Shown piece after piece: positions 30,656-44,388 of a stretch of 64,000 nt of DNA. This DNA comes from Leptasterias polaris (lineage: Eukaryota > Echinodermata > Asteroidea > Forcipulatida > Asteriidae). The stretch covers positions 4,278,001-4,342,000 of the forward strand of contig JAZGTN010000025.1 of the NCBI GenBank assembly GCA_037783415.1, in the 5' to 3' direction. The stretch's first letter is position 1. Every line of letters starts with the position of its first letter. Below the pieces are notes generated by a model, which ran no database searches, was not told where the DNA came from, and saw nothing but the letters and a program-made list of their open reading frames with translations. Both the position numbers and the translations under genes were made by a program.

Positions 30656-32631
30656 ACTAGAGATTTAGAGTTTGTAAAACAAACTCTAGGTGTTCGGGTT
30701 CTCGCTGGGCTCAGTGCTGTTTTAATGCTATCTATATCATTGAATCGCTATATCATTGAATCGCTGAAAACATTGTTGATAGCTTTTGAAATTTCAAGGA
30801 AAGTAAAGTGTAAATCTTCGTTGATTGAACGTTAGTTTACACAGGAAATTAATGCACCTCACAATATGAATTTTTAAAAATAATAATCTTTTCTTAAAGC
30901 CAACCCTATTTTGGTTGCTAAAAAAAATGATCCTTATCCTTATCTTTATCCTAAATTTGAAAACTGATGACGTCATTATGACGTTTGATAAGTTCTTATC
31001 GAGACATTGGTATTTAATTATGTGCTTTAAATTGTAAGTGAAAAACGAAGGTGAACTTACAAAACGTATTGTCAGCAATAGAGTACATTAATTACTTTAT
31101 CTGAAAGGGCAGAGGTTTAATATTGTCCTTTCATACAGAGCAACATCAATTTTTCGAATTCCATTTCGTGTTGGTTGTATAAACGAGCCTTTGAATTACT
31201 CACAAGTACAACTATCATGTATGCCACTCACTGAAGTTTATTGATTTTTCAAAGGATATTGATTCTTTATTGATTAATGAATCCGACTATGCAAATCATG
31301 TTGACATTATTAAGTTACAATTCTTAGAAGTTTTAACAGGTTTTCAAATACTGTGATTTGGCTTCTCATCGGTGCATGATACTTTGATTGTTAATGCACT
31401 GATGATGATGTCGTTAAAATAAGACGAGCTGTTGGAGGGCGCATAACAATACAACATATCAGAGTAAGGAAATTACGCAAGAAAAAATTAGTGTAAGGTG
31501 CACATCCTGTTTTTGATGTGAACAACTTATAAACGAAACCTTATTAAAAAACATTCATCAGTCTGACCATTTTCTGACTATAGTGACACAGCCAACAATC
31601 ATACCAATCCCCCATTGCCCAACTCTATCTCTTCGACGTTCATACTAAACGTTCCTTAGTTTTAAAAACATCTCACCAACGTCACCACTTGATGATACAG
31701 GATAAAACTTATAACGTGCATGTGCATTAAATAAAATAATCCTTTTGAAAAGCAATGATGTTCACACGAAAACTTACCGAAGATAGTCCCGTGTAGCAAC
31801 GATAGAGACATGCCGTGAAAAGGGTCTGAAACACCCCTCACGATCCGATGACACATCCTTCCTTCTCGGTGTATGATCAAAACATAACCAATGTTCGTCT
31901 TTTTCTGCTTGCATTTTCCCACATAATTAAATATCATACGAATCACTGAAGCAGGTGGTCATCTCAGTGAAACTTCGTCTTCAATTCCATATTGATAATA
32001 AAGCCATGAGAAGGGCAAGTAGGGGAACAATTAGACGTCGAATCTTAGCGGAAATCATGTTAATGCTAGTACGTAGTAGTAAGTACGCCATTGATAAGAT
32101 TGCACTACGTTGTAAGTAAAACATGAATGGAAACCCTCGTTACGCCCACATGGCACTGATAGTAAACAACTACCGTTGTGCCACGTTGGTCTGTAACGAG
32201 TGCCTTGACTGGCTAGCTACCCGCCGTTGCCAGTCGCGAGGGGGTATGTCATTCTGCGTTAGGCAATGGATTAAGATTAAAGGCCAATTTCCTTAATAGA
32301 TCTATGAAAAACTTGATTCGTTCCAGTGTATCAAACAATAAGTATTCAGTACCCTTTGTTTTCAAGAAAAAACAACGAATTTATCGTTCTTAGTTTGCGA
32401 GTTCTGCATGGTTGTTAAACCAAAGACTCAAAATTTGATTAAATTATTTACATTTAATTACCCAATAATTCATTGGGTGACGTCATTATGTTGTCGAAAT
32501 TTCTGTTTTATCTAATCATCAGGTGTAATATTGTTGCCAAGTTTCATGACCGTGCGAGTTTGGAAAAGATGTCAAAGTCTGTGGACAACGATGCGTATAT
32601 TTTTGAGGTGGGCGAACAAACTCAAAAATCC
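30656..32631 (-). mobile_element. Array unit 2 (A1 body, internally deleted)
   Basis: Head hairpin at 30,666-30,688. Body A1 (GTTGATTGAACGTTAGTTTAC) with a short run of CCTTAT repeats near 30,930. It lacks the middle part present in units 3 and 13: GTCGTTAAAATAAGACGAGC joins directly to GGAGGGCGCATAAC. It ends in CAAACTCAAAAATCC before the next ACTAGAG. Confidence 0.75.
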
Positions 32632-33838
32632 ACTAGAGATTTAGAGTTTGTAAAACAAACTCTAGGTGTTCGGGTTCTCGCTGGGCTCAGTGCTGTTTTA
32701 ATGCGTTAGCTATATCATTGAATCGCTATATCATTGAATCGCTGAAAACATTGTTGATAGCTTTTGAAATTTCAAGGAAAGTAAAGTGTAAATCTTCGTT
32801 GATTGAACGTTAGTTTACACAGGAAATTAATGCACCTCACAATATGAATTTTAAAAAATAATAATCTTTTGTTAAAGCCAACCCTATTTTGGTTGCTAAA
32901 AAAAATGATCCTTATCCTTATCCTTATCCTACATTTGAAAACTGATGACGTTTGATAAGTTCTTATCGAGACATTGGTATTTAATTATGTGCTTTAAATT
33001 GTAAGTGAAAAACGAAGGTGAACTTACTAAACGTATTGTCAGCAAAAGAGTACATTATTTAATTTATTTGAAAGGGCAGAGGGTCAATATTGTCCTTTCA
33101 TACAGAGCAGCATAAATTTTTCGAATTTCCTTTTGTTTTGGTTGCATATTATCTTAAAACGAGCCTTTGAATTACTCACAAGTACAACTATCATGTATGC
33201 CACTCACAGAAGTTTATTTATTTTCCAATGGATATTGATTCTTTATAATAAATCCGACTATGCAAATCATGTTGACATTATTAAATTACAATTCTTAGAA
33301 GTTTTAACAGGTTTTCAAATACTGTGATTTGGCTTCTCATTATGTATCGGTGCATGATACTTTGATTGTTAAATACATATGCACTGATGATGATGTCGTT
33401 AAAACAAGTCGAGCATACAATGAGCTATTGGTTGCATTTTTAAAAATAGCTTGCTTGATTTTTAGACATTAGTCTTCATACAGAACGGTTTGTTAAATTT
33501 ATAATATTGAAATAAAAAACACATGTTTTAAAAAATTATGCAAGATAAAGGCGGCAAATTTAAGCCTCTCGTGAATTTAAACTAATAAAATAGTTGTAAC
33601 GAGTTAATAACTATTTCTACCTGTATGGTGCATCATCATACATTCAGCAAGGAATTAGGGAATTGAACACAGCAACGAGTATGATTTTTTTCACTGGAGA
33701 ACATTCGGGTACTGATGTGTTGTATATTCTGAAGAAGAAAAAAACAATAAACAAAGTATGACTCAAAGCAAATTAAGTCAAGCTGAAACTGCTCAAATAA
33801 ATAAAATTCAAGACTTACAACATTTTATGATTTTATAA

Positions 33839-33901
33839 TGATAATAATAATTTATTGAATTTATATTGCGCCCTCTCCAGGACCAACCTGTTCGAGGGCG
33901 C
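33839..33901. repeat. (ATA)n plus 3'-tail-like segment with GCGCCCTC/GAGGGCGC hairpin, part of A bodies
   Basis: ATAATAATTTATTGAATTTA is followed by TATTGCGCCCTCTCC and GAGGGCGC, which pair over 8 bp. The same segment occurs near 37,548, 49,013, 52,814 and 60,598. The 52,814 copy has an extra local duplication. It resembles the tail of a truncated SINE or LINE captured by the A body. Confidence 0.5.
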
Positions 33902-35920
33902 ATAACAATACAACATATCAGAGTAGGAAATTACGCAAGAAAAAATTAGTGGAAGGTGCACATCCTGTTTTTGATGTGAACAACTTATAAACGAAACCTT
34001 ATTAGGGGAAACTTTATCGAAGGGTTTTCAAATAATTATGTCATAATACAAAGTTGACTGAAAACATTCATCAGTCTGACCATTTTCTGATTATGTGACA
34101 CAGCCAACAATCATACCAATCCCCCATTGCCCAACTCTATCTCTTCGACGTTCATACTAAACGTTCCTTAGTTTTAAAAACATTTCACCAACGGTCACCA
34201 CTTGATGATACAGGATAAACTTTATAACGTAATTGTGCATCAAATAAAAGAATCATTTTGAAAAGCAATGATGTTCACACGAAAACTTACCGAAGTTAGT
34301 CCCGTGTAGCAAAAATTCCTACCTCCATGGATAAACACATGCCGTGAGAAGGGTCTGAAACACCCATTACGATCGGATGACACATCCTTCCTTCTCGGTG
34401 TATGATCAAAACATAACCAGCATTGTTCGTCTTTTCCTGCTTGCATTTTCCCACATAATTAAATACCATACGAATCACTGAAGCAGGTGGTCATCTCAGT
34501 GAAACTTCGTCTTCAATTCCATATTGATAATAAAGCCATGAGAAGGGCAAGTAGGGGAACAATTAGACGTCAAATCTTAGCGAAAATCATGTTAATGCTA
34601 GTACGTAGTAGTAAGTACGCCATTGATAAGATTGCACTACGTTGTAAGTAAAACATGAATGGAAACTCTCGTTACGCCCACATGGCACTGATTGTAAACA
34701 ACTACCGTTGTGCCACGTTGGTCTGTAACAAGTGCCTTGACTGGCTAGCTACCCACCGTTGCCAGTCGCGAGGGGGTATGTCATTCTGCGTTAGGCAATG
34801 GATTAAGATTAAAGGCCAATTTCTCTAATAGATCTATGAAAAACTTGATTTGTTCCAGTGTATAAAACAATAAGTATTCAGTACCCTTTGTTCGGGTATG
34901 GGGCACTGTTATGTTACTAAAATGCGTAAGCAGATTTATATTGAAAGTTTTTTAATTTTCAAAAAAAAGTCGTTTGCAAACCTATTACTTTTATACTTTT
35001 AGTGTACACGGGGGAAAGTGATATCGTTGCTGTATGAGTCTCCATAAAGTAGTTTAGATACACATGTATAACAATTTTCATGTAAATAGTCACAAACTTA
35101 ACATGCTTAACTGATAAATTAAAAGACTAACAATTCAAAAATTAATGTTATCAAACTACGCATGCTTGCTACCTTTGCATAAGAACCTACTGTTTACACG
35201 ATGTGCAATTTATGTTGAATTTATTTTGCTAGTCACATTGTAATTCTTTGAAGTATTCAACAGGATCTAATAGTTAGATTCGCATAAAAACCGTTGTTGA
35301 TCAGAGTCAAAGTTATGTTGACCTTTTTCCGATTGCATTTTCTCAGTTATCAAAAGTTATTCAAATCAGTGAATCACCAAAACAGTTCAGCAAAATACAC
35401 TCGTTCAGTTGATATTCACCACCAAGCCAACAAATGGCTAACACGAAGGTTATGCAATGAGCTATTCATTGCACCACCGTCGAACATCGTAGATTTCCGA
35501 AGGATGGTTGCATTTATCGACGAGTGCAGTAACAAAGGACCATTAACTTGGTATAGCGCCACCATCGATAACGTATCACGACACAGCCACCATGGATAAC
35601 GTATCACGACACAGCAATGCAGTCTTCGTGGACTTTGCACCCAAGATCAATGGCGCAGTGTGTGTACTGTTTACATGTACATGCAAGATTACGCGTGGTC
35701 AATGGAGCAGAATGACCAGACCTGCGGGCTAATACTAACGTAATGTTCAACTTACATTTTCAGCGGGAAGTCAAGAACAACCGGGATAACTCTTTGTGTA
35801 GCATTTGTTGAGTTTTAAAAGACCTGTCCGATGATGTATTGATTGAAGCAATCCATTCAGTAATGATTAAGTTATGATTTTTTGAAATATTAAATTTTGA
35901 TTTACTGTATTTCAACACCT

Positions 35921-36271
35921 GATGACGTAATCATGACGTCACAACAACTTGATGGAGGTTTCATCAAGGTTCTAACATGGTGTAAATTTGAGGTTGATCG
36001 GATAAACAGAAGTGAAGAATTTGGGCAGGAAATGTTTTTTGGTTAAGAATTGCAGAAAGGCAAACTTTGACCTTCCGTTACGACCGGAAGTAAAGGTCAT
36101 GTGAATTTGGCGTTAACTTTTCAAATGTTGCCCGTGTCTTGATCTATCATAATGTTTAAATATGAATATTATAGCTTTCCTATTCAGAAACATACAGGCA
36201 TTGGCATGAGGGCACTTTTTTGACCTTAAATGGCTTGTAATTTGACACCCGATGACGTCATCATGACGTCA
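35921..36271. promoter_or_regulatory. B-module double CRE-like sites
   Basis: GATGACGTAATCATGACGTC (35,921) and GATGACGTCATCATGACGTC (36,251) lie 330 bp apart. Both are followed by related TTCTAA and AAGTTGATC phrases, so the module is itself an old internal duplication. Same pairs near 39,672/40,002, 51,117/51,446, 54,949/55,279 and 62,998/63,328. TGACGTCA is the CREB/ATF consensus. Confidence 0.45.
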
Positions 36272-39200
36272 TTGCTCACACGTCTTCTGCTCTTTATGTT
36301 CTAATGTCACATTAAGTTTCAAGTTGATCAAAGGTTTGCAAGTATGTTTTTTTCTGCGGACAAACGACTATCAGAAGATTAAGCAAAACAAAGAAAACTA
36401 GAGATTTAGAGTTTGTAAAACAAACTCTAGGTGTTCGGGTTCTCGCTGGGCTCAGTGCTGTTTTAATGGGTTAGCTATAACATTGAATCGCTGAAAACAT
36501 TGTTGATAGCTTTTGAAATTTCAAGGAAAGTAAAGTGTAAATCTTCTTTGCTTGTACGTTAGTTTACAAAGGAAATTAATGCACCTCACAATATGAGTTT
36601 AAAAAATAATAATCTTTTGTTAAAGCCAAATTTGAAAACTGATGACGTCATTATGACGTTAGATAAGTTCTTATCGAGAAATTGGTATTAAATTATGTGT
36701 TTTAAATTGTAAGTGAAAAACGAAGGTGAACTTACTAAACGTATTGTCAGCAAAAGAGTACATTATATAATTTATTTAAAAGGGCAGTGGGTCAATATTG
36801 TCCTTTTAAACACGGCAACATTAATTTTTCGAATTTCCTTTCGTTTTGGTTGCATATCTTAAAACGAGCTTTTAAATTAATCACAAGTACAACTATCATG
36901 TATGCCACTCACTGAAGTTTATTTATTTTTTAATGGATATTGATTAATAAATCCGACTATGCGAATCATGTTGACATTATTAAGTTACAATTCTTAGAAG
37001 TATTAACAGGTTTTCAAATACTGTGATTTGGCTTCTCATGTATCGGTGCATGATACTTTGATTGTTAAATACATATGCACTGATGATGATGTCGTTAAAA
37101 TAAGTCGAGCATAGTATGAGCTCTTGGTTGCATTTTTAAAAATAGCTCGCTTGATTTTTAGACATTAGTCTTTATACAGAACGGTTTGTTAAATTTATAA
37201 TATTGAAATAAAAAAACGCATATTTTTAATAATTATGCAAGATAAAGGCAAGTCATGAAGACGGCAAGTTTAAGCCTCTCGTGAATTTTAACTAATAAAA
37301 TATTTTTAACGAGTTAATAACTATTTCTACCTGTATGGTGCATCATACACTTCCCAAGGAATTAGGGAATGGAACACAGCAACGAGTATGACATTTTTCA
37401 CTGTAGAACATTCGGGTACTGATGTGTTGTATATTCTGAAGAAGAAAAAAACAATAAACAAAGTATGACTCAAAGCAAATTAAGTCAAGCTGAAACTGCT
37501 CAAATAAATAAAATTCAAGACTTACAACATTTCATTATTTTATAATAATAATAATAATTTATTGAATTTATATTGTGCCCTCTCCAAGACCAATTCCTGT
37601 TCGAGGGCGCGTAACAATACAACATATCAGAGTAAGGAAATTACGCAAGAAAAAATTAGTGGAAGGTGCACATCCTGTTTTTGATGTGAACAACTTATAA
37701 ACGAAACCTTATTAGGGGAAACTTTATGGAAGGGTTTTCAAATAATTATGTCGCAATACAAAGTTGACAGAAAACATTCCTCAGTCTGACCATTTTCTGA
37801 CTATGTGACACCATGGTGACCCAGCCAACAATCATACCAATCCGCCATTGCCAAACTCTTATCTCTTTGACGTTCATACTAAACGTTCCTTAGTTTTAAA
37901 AACATCTCACCAACGTCACCACTTGATGATACAGGATAAACTTTACAACGTACTTGTGCATTAAATAAAAGAATCATTTTGAAAAGCAATGATGTTCACA
38001 CGAAAACTTACCGAAGTTAGTCCCGTGTATCAACAATAACACATGCCGTGAGAAGGGTCTGAAACACCCCTCACGATCCGATGACACATCCTTCCTTCTC
38101 GGTGTGTGATCAAAACATGACCAATGTTCGTCTTTTTCTGCTTGCATTTTCTCACATAGTTAAAAATCTGACGAATTACTGAAGCAGGTGGTCATCTCAG
38201 TGAAACTTCGTCTCCAATTCCATATTGATTATAAAGCCATGAGAAGGGCGAATAGGGGAACAATTAGACGCCAAATCTTAGCGGAATTCATGTTAATGCT
38301 AGTATGTAGTAGTAAGTACGCCATTGATAAGATTGCACTACGTTGTAAGTAAAACATGAATGGAAACTCTCGTTACGCCCACATGGCACTGATAGTAAAC
38401 ATCTCCGTTGTGCCACGTTGGTCTGTAACAAGTGCATTGACTGGCTAGCTACCCACCGTTGCCAGTCGCGAGGGGGTATGTCATTCTGCGTTAGGCAATG
38501 GATTAAGATTAAAGGCCAATTTCTCTAATAGATCTATGAAAAACTTGATTTGTTCCATTGTATAAAACAATAAGTATTCAGTACCCTTTGTTTTCAAGAA
38601 AAAACAACGAATTTATCTTTCTTAGTTTGCGAGTTCTGCATGGTTGTTAAACCAAAGACTCAAAATTTGATTAAATTATTTACATTTAATTACCCAATAA
38701 TTCATTGGGTGACGTCTATTAATTAAACAACGTTACGGCGAGGTTTTTCATGTAAATAGTCATAAACTGAACTGATCGTATGCAAGACCTGTTCGATGAT
38801 GTATTGATTGTAGAAATCCAATCCGTAGTTATTGGACTATAATACTAAAAGATATCACTAACAATTCAAAAATAAATGTTATCAAACTACGCCTGTTTGC
38901 TGCGCTTATACCGTCTGGTGCCGATTACTGAAGCAACAAGTCATGATTATGAAAAGGGCATAAGAACCTACTGTTTACACGATGTGCAATTTATGTTGAA
39001 TTTATTTTGCTGTTCACATTATTTTGAAGTATTCAACAGGATCTAAAAGTTAGATTCGCGTAAAAACCGTTGTTGATCAGAGTCAAATTTATGTTGACCT
39101 TTTATATTTCCGATTGCATTTTCTCAGTTATCAAAAGTTCTTCAAATCACCAAAACAATTCAGCAAAATACACTCGTTCAGTTGATATTTACCACCAAGC

Positions 39201-39304
39201 CAACAAAAGGCTAACACGAAGGTTATGCAATGAGCTATTCATTGGACCACCGGACCATTAACTTGGTATAGCGCCACCAAACGCATCAACTTTACTTTAC
39301 GCTT

Positions 39305-39338
39305 CATGTACATGTACATGTACATGTACATGTACATG
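39305..39338. repeat. (GTACAT)n microsatellite
   Basis: About five and a half GTACAT units inside the B part of unit 4. Absent at the matching place in the other B modules. Confidence 0.85.
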
Positions 39339-40148
39339 TGGGCCAGCAATGCACAGTCACGACACAGCAATGCAGTCTTCGTGGACTTTGCACCTAAGAT
39401 CAATGGCGCAGTGTGTGTACCGTTTACATGTACATGCAAGATTACGCATGGTCATTGGAGCAGAATGACCAGACCTGTGGGCTAATACTAACGTAATGTT
39501 CAACTTGCATTTTCAGCGGGAAGTCAAGAACAACCGGGATAACTCTTTGTGTAGCATTTGTTGAGTTTTAAAAGACCTGTCCGATGATGTATTGATTGAA
39601 GCAATCCATTCAGTAATGATTAAGTTATGATTTTTTGAAATATTAAATTTTGATTTACTGTATTTCAACACCTGATGACGTAATCATGACGTCACAACAA
39701 CTTGATGGAGGTTTCATCAAGGTTCTAACATGGTGTAAATTTGAGGTTGATCGGATAAACAGAAGTGAAGAATTTGGGCAGGAAATGTTTTTTGGTTAAG
39801 AATTGCAGAAAGGCAAACTTTGACCTTCCGTTACGACCGGAAGTAAAGGTCATGTGAATTTGGCGTTAACTTTTCAAATGTTGCCCGTATCTTGATCTAT
39901 CATAATGTTTAAATATGAATATTATAGCTTTCCTATTCAGAAACATACAGGCATTGGCATGAGGGCACTTTTTTGACCTTAAATGGCTTGTAATTTGACA
40001 CCCGATGACGTCATCATGACGTCATTGCTCACACGTCTTCTGCTCTTTATGTTCTAATGTCACATTAAGTTTCAAGTTGATCAAAGGTTTGCAAGTATGT
40101 TTTTTTCTGCGGACAAACTACAATCAGAAGAATAAGCAAAACAAAGAA

Positions 40149-40277
40149 AAAAAAAAAAAAAAAAAAAAAAACGAACAAAAACAAGGAGTTGTTCGGCTGT
40201 TAGCCGAACACCTAAAAAAAAAAAAAAAAAACCCGAACAAAAACAAGGAGTTGTTCGGTCTGTGGACCGAACACCTA
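40149..40277. repeat. Poly(A) tracts and two GTTCGG/CCGAAC hairpin units
   Basis: Two units of ACAAAAACAAGGAGTTGTTC type. Their hairpins GTTCGGC/GCCGAAC and GTTCGGTC/GACCGAAC differ by paired changes. Each is followed by ACACCTAA. The second abuts the next unit's CTAGAG. Equivalent single units lie at 51,607-51,654 and 63,490-63,533. Confidence 0.8.
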
Positions 40278-42316
40278 ACTAGAGATTTAGAGTTTGTAAA
40301 ACAAACTCTAGGTGTTCGGGTTCTCGCTGGGCTCAGTGCTGTTTTAATGCGTTAGCTATATCATTGAATCGCTGAAAACATTGTTGATAGCTTGTAAATT
40401 TTAAAGAAAGTAAAGTGTAAATCTTCTTACACAGGAAATAAAAGCTACTCAAGATATGAAATTTTATAAATAACAAACTTTTGTTTAGCCAGATTTGAAA
40501 ACTGATGACATCATTATGAAGTTACAAATGTTTTTTATCGAGACATAGATATTTAAATATGTGCCAAGTGAAAAACAAAGATTAACTTACAATAAAAAAT
40601 CAGCAAAAGAGTACATTATTTAAATTATTTGAAAGGGCAAAAGGTCCATTGTCATTTCATAGTCATACAGCAGAGGAACATTTCCCCCTTCCCCTTCATC
40701 TTGGCAGCAGATGTTGAAACGATCCTTTGAATGACCCACACGTTCAACTATTATGTATGCCATTCACTGAAGTTTATTTATTTGTCAATGGATATCGATT
40801 CTTTTTTGATTAAAAAACCACATTAGATGACATTCATGTTGACATTATTAAGTTACAATTCTGAAACTTTTTACAGTGAGTTGGATACTCATTAAGTATC
40901 GGTGCAGGAATCATTAATTGTTCAAAACATATGCACTGATGAAGATGTCATTAAAATTAGTCAAGTATTATGAGCTATCGGTTGCATGTTTTAAATTAGC
41001 TTGTTTGATTTTTAGACATTGATTTTCCTACAGAACGGTTTGTTAAATTTAGAATATTAAAATGAAAGACACTTGTTTAGGATAATTATGCAAGACAAAG
41101 GCAAAGCATGAGGACGGCAAGTCTAAGCATCTCATGAATTTATACTAATAACATAATGAGTTAAGTACTATTTTTAGGAAAACCTCCATCGAAGGGTCTT
41201 TAAATATGCATGTCATAATAAAAAAGTTGACGAAAAACATTTATTAGTCGAACCATTCTCTGACTATAGTGACACAGCCAACAACCATACCAATCCCCCA
41301 TTGCCTAATTCTACCTCTGCGACGATCATACTAAATGCTTCTTAGTTTTAAAAACATCTCACCAACGTCACAACTTGATGATACAGGATAAACTTTATAA
41401 CATAATTGTGCATTAAATAAAAGACTCATTTTGAAAAGCAATGATGTTCATACGAAACGTACCGTTTCTAGTCACCGTGCAGGGACGATAAAGACTACCG
41501 TGTGTGAGGGTCTGAAACACCCTACACAAACCGATGACGCGTCCCTTCTTCTCGGTGTGTGATCAAAACATAACCATTGTTCGTCTTTTCCTGCTTGCAT
41601 TTTCCCACATAATTAAATATCATACGAATCACTGAAGCAGGTGGTCATCTCAGTGAAACTTCGTCTTCAATTCCATATTGATAATAAAGCCATGAGAAGG
41701 GCAAGCAGGGGAACAATATTAGACGTCGAATCTTAGCAGAAATCATGTTAATGCTAGTACGTAGTAGTAAGTACGCCATTGATAAGATTGCACTACGTTG
41801 TAAGTAAAACATGAATGGAAACTCTCGTTACGCCCACATGGCACTGATAGTAAACAACTACCGTTGTGCCACGTTGGTCTGTAACAAGTGCCTTGACTGG
41901 CTAGCTATCCACCGTTGCCAGTCGCGAGGGGTATATGTCATTCTGCGTTAGGCAATGGATTAAGATTAAAGACCAATTTCTCTAATAGATCTATGAAAAA
42001 CTTGATTTGTTCCAGTGTATAAAACAATAAGTATTCAGTACCCTTTGTTTTCAAGAAAAAACAACGAATTTATCTTTCTTAGTTTGCGAGTTCTGGTTGT
42101 TAAACCAAAGACTCAAAATTTGATTAAATTATTTACATTTAATTACCCAATAATTCATTGGGTGACGTCATTATGTTGTCGAAATTTCTGTTTTATCTAA
42201 TCATCAGGTGTAATATTGTTGCCAAGTTTCATGACCGTGCGAGTTTGGGAAAGATGTCAAAGTCTGTGGACAACGATGCGTGTATTTTTGAGGTGGGCGA
42301 ACAAACTCAAAAATCC
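40278..42316 (-). mobile_element. Array unit 5 (A2 body)
   Basis: Same plan as unit 1. The first ~670 bp differ at several places from unit 1, and the rest (from 40,947) matches it at all sampled positions. Confidence 0.75.
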
Positions 42317-44388
42317 ACTAGAGATTTAGAGTTTGTAAAACAAACTCTAGGTGTTCGGGTTCTCGCTGGGCTCAGTGCTGTTTTAATGCTATCTATATCA
42401 TTGAATCGCTATATCATTGAATCGCTGAAAACATTGTTGATAGCTTTTGAAATTTCAAGGAAAGTAAAGTGTAAATCTTCGTTGATTGAACGTTAGTTTA
42501 CACAGGAAATTAATGCACCTCACAATATGAATTTTTAAAAATAATAATCTTTTCTTAAAGCCAACCCTATTTTGGTTGCTAAAAAAAATGATCCTTATCC
42601 TTATCTTTATCCTAAATTTGAAAACTGATGACGTCATTATGACGTTTGATAAGTTCTTATCGAGACATTGGTATTTAATTATGTGCTTTAAATTGTAAGT
42701 GAAAAACGAAGGTGAACTTACAAAACGTATTGTCAGCAATAGAGTACATTAATTACTTTATCTGAAAGGGCAGAGGTTTAATATTGTCCTTTCATACAGA
42801 GCAACATCAATTTTTCGAATTCCATTTCGTGTTGGTTGTATAAACGAGCCTTTGAATTACTCACAAGTACAACTATCATGTATGCCACTCACTGAAGTTT
42901 ATTGATTTTTCAAAGGATATTGATTCTTTATTGATTAATGAATCCGACTATGCAAATCATGTTGACATTATTAAGTTACAATTCTTAGAAGTTTTAACAG
43001 GTTTTCAAATACTGTGATTTGGCTTCTCATCGGTGCATGATACTTTGATTGTTAATGCACTGATGATGATGTCGTTAAAATAAGACGAGCTGTTGGAGGG
43101 CGCATAACAATACAACATATCAGAGTAAGGAAATTACGCAAGAAAAAATTAGTGTAAGGTGCACATCCTGTTTTTGATGTGAACAACTTATAAACGAAAC
43201 CTTATTAAAAAACATTCATCAGTCTGACCATTTTCTGACTATAGTGACACAGCCAACAATCATACCAATCCCCCATTGCCCAACTCTATCTCTTCGACGT
43301 TCATACTAAACGTTCCTTAGTTTTAAAAACATCTCACCAACGTCACCACTTGATGATACAGGATAAAACTTATAACGTGCATGTGCATTAAATAAAATAA
43401 TCCTTTTGAAAAGCAATGATGTTCACACGAAAACTTACCGAAGATAGTCCCGTGTAGCAACGATAGAGACATGCCGTGAAAAGGGTCTGAAACACCCCTC
43501 ACGATCCGATGACACATCCTTCCTTCTCGGTGTATGATCAAAACATAACCAATGTTCGTCTTTTTCTGCTTGCATTTTCCCACATAATTAAATATCATAC
43601 GAATCACTGAAGCAGGTGGTCATCTCAGTGAAACTTCGTCTTCAATTCCATATTGATAATAAAGCCATGAGAAGGGCAAGTAGGGGAACAATTAGACGTC
43701 GAATCTTAGCGGAAATCATGTTAATGCTAGTACGTAGTAGTAAGTACGCCATTGATAAGATTGCACTACGTTGTAAGTAAAACATGAATGGAAACCCTCG
43801 TTACGCCCACATGGCACTGATAGTAAACAACTACCGTTGTGCCACGTTGGTCTGTAACGAGTGCCTTGACTGGCTAGCTACCCGCCGTTGCCAGTCGCGA
43901 GGGGGTATGTCATTCTGCGTTAGGCAATGGATTAAGATTAAAGGCCAATTTCCTTAATAGATCTATGAAAAACTTGATTCGTTCCAGTGTATCAAACAAT
44001 AAGTATTCAGTACCCTTTGTTTTCAAGAAAAAACAACGAATTTATCGTTCTTAGTTTGCGAGTTCTGCATGGTTGTTAAACCAAAGACTCAAAATTTGAT
44101 TAAATTATTTACATTTAATTACCCAATAATTCATTGGGTGACGTCATTATGTTGTCGAAATTTCTGTTTTATCTAATCATCAGGTGTAATATTGTTGCCA
44201 AGTTTCATGACCGTGCGAGTTTGGAAAAGATGTCAAAGTCTGTGGACAACGATGCGTATATTTTTGAGGTGGGCGAACAAACTCAAAAATCCACTAGAGA
44301 TTTAGAGTTTGTAAAACAAACTCTAGGTGTTCGGGTTCTCGCTGGGCTCAGTGCTGTTTTAATGCGTTAGCTATATCATTGAATCGCT
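40947..44388. repeat. Long duplicated block, copy 2 (partner 29,286-32,727)
   Basis: See copy 1. After 44,388 this copy continues as an A2 body, whereas copy 1 continues as A1, so the switch occurs inside the shared head sequence. Confidence 0.85.
42317..44292 (-). mobile_element. Array unit 6 (A1 body, internally deleted)
   Basis: Counterpart of unit 2, same length (1,976 bp) and same internal deletion. Confidence 0.75.

Larger units (their letters stand above)
29286..32727. repeat. Long duplicated block, copy 1 (partner 40,947-44,388)
   Basis: All positions compared between the two blocks agree at a constant offset of 11,661 bp. They diverge at both ends within single units. The block covers the end of one A2 unit, a complete A1 unit and the head of the next. 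Confidence 0.85.
32632..36396 (-). mobile_element. Array unit 3 (A1 body fused to B module)
   Basis: A1 from the head to CAGTACCCTTTG (34,890), then B from TTCGGGTATGGGGCACTG (34,891) to AAACAAAGAAA. The A end and the B head have both been lost at the join. Contains the retroelement-like tail at 33,839-33,901 and the B-module CRE pair at 35,921-35,941 and 36,251-36,271. Confidence 0.75.
36397..40277 (-). mobile_element. Array unit 4 (A3 body plus rearranged B)
   Basis: A3 variant head-to-tail (TTTGCTTGTACGTTAG) running almost to the A end at 38,717 (GGGTGACGTC), then a B fragment that begins near 38,746. The A part closely matches unit 13 (59,451-61,770; offset about 23,050). The B part has a (GTACAT)n run. 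It ends in long poly(A) and two hairpin minisatellite units. Confidence 0.7.

Noticed and set aside
40149..40277. CRISPR-like array from the regular hairpin units
   Set aside because: Spacers are poly(A), unit number is one to five, there are no associated genes, and the DNA is clearly animal.
40077..40355. 92-codon Lys-rich frame
   Set aside because: It translates poly(A) tracts and the hairpin minisatellite across a unit junction.
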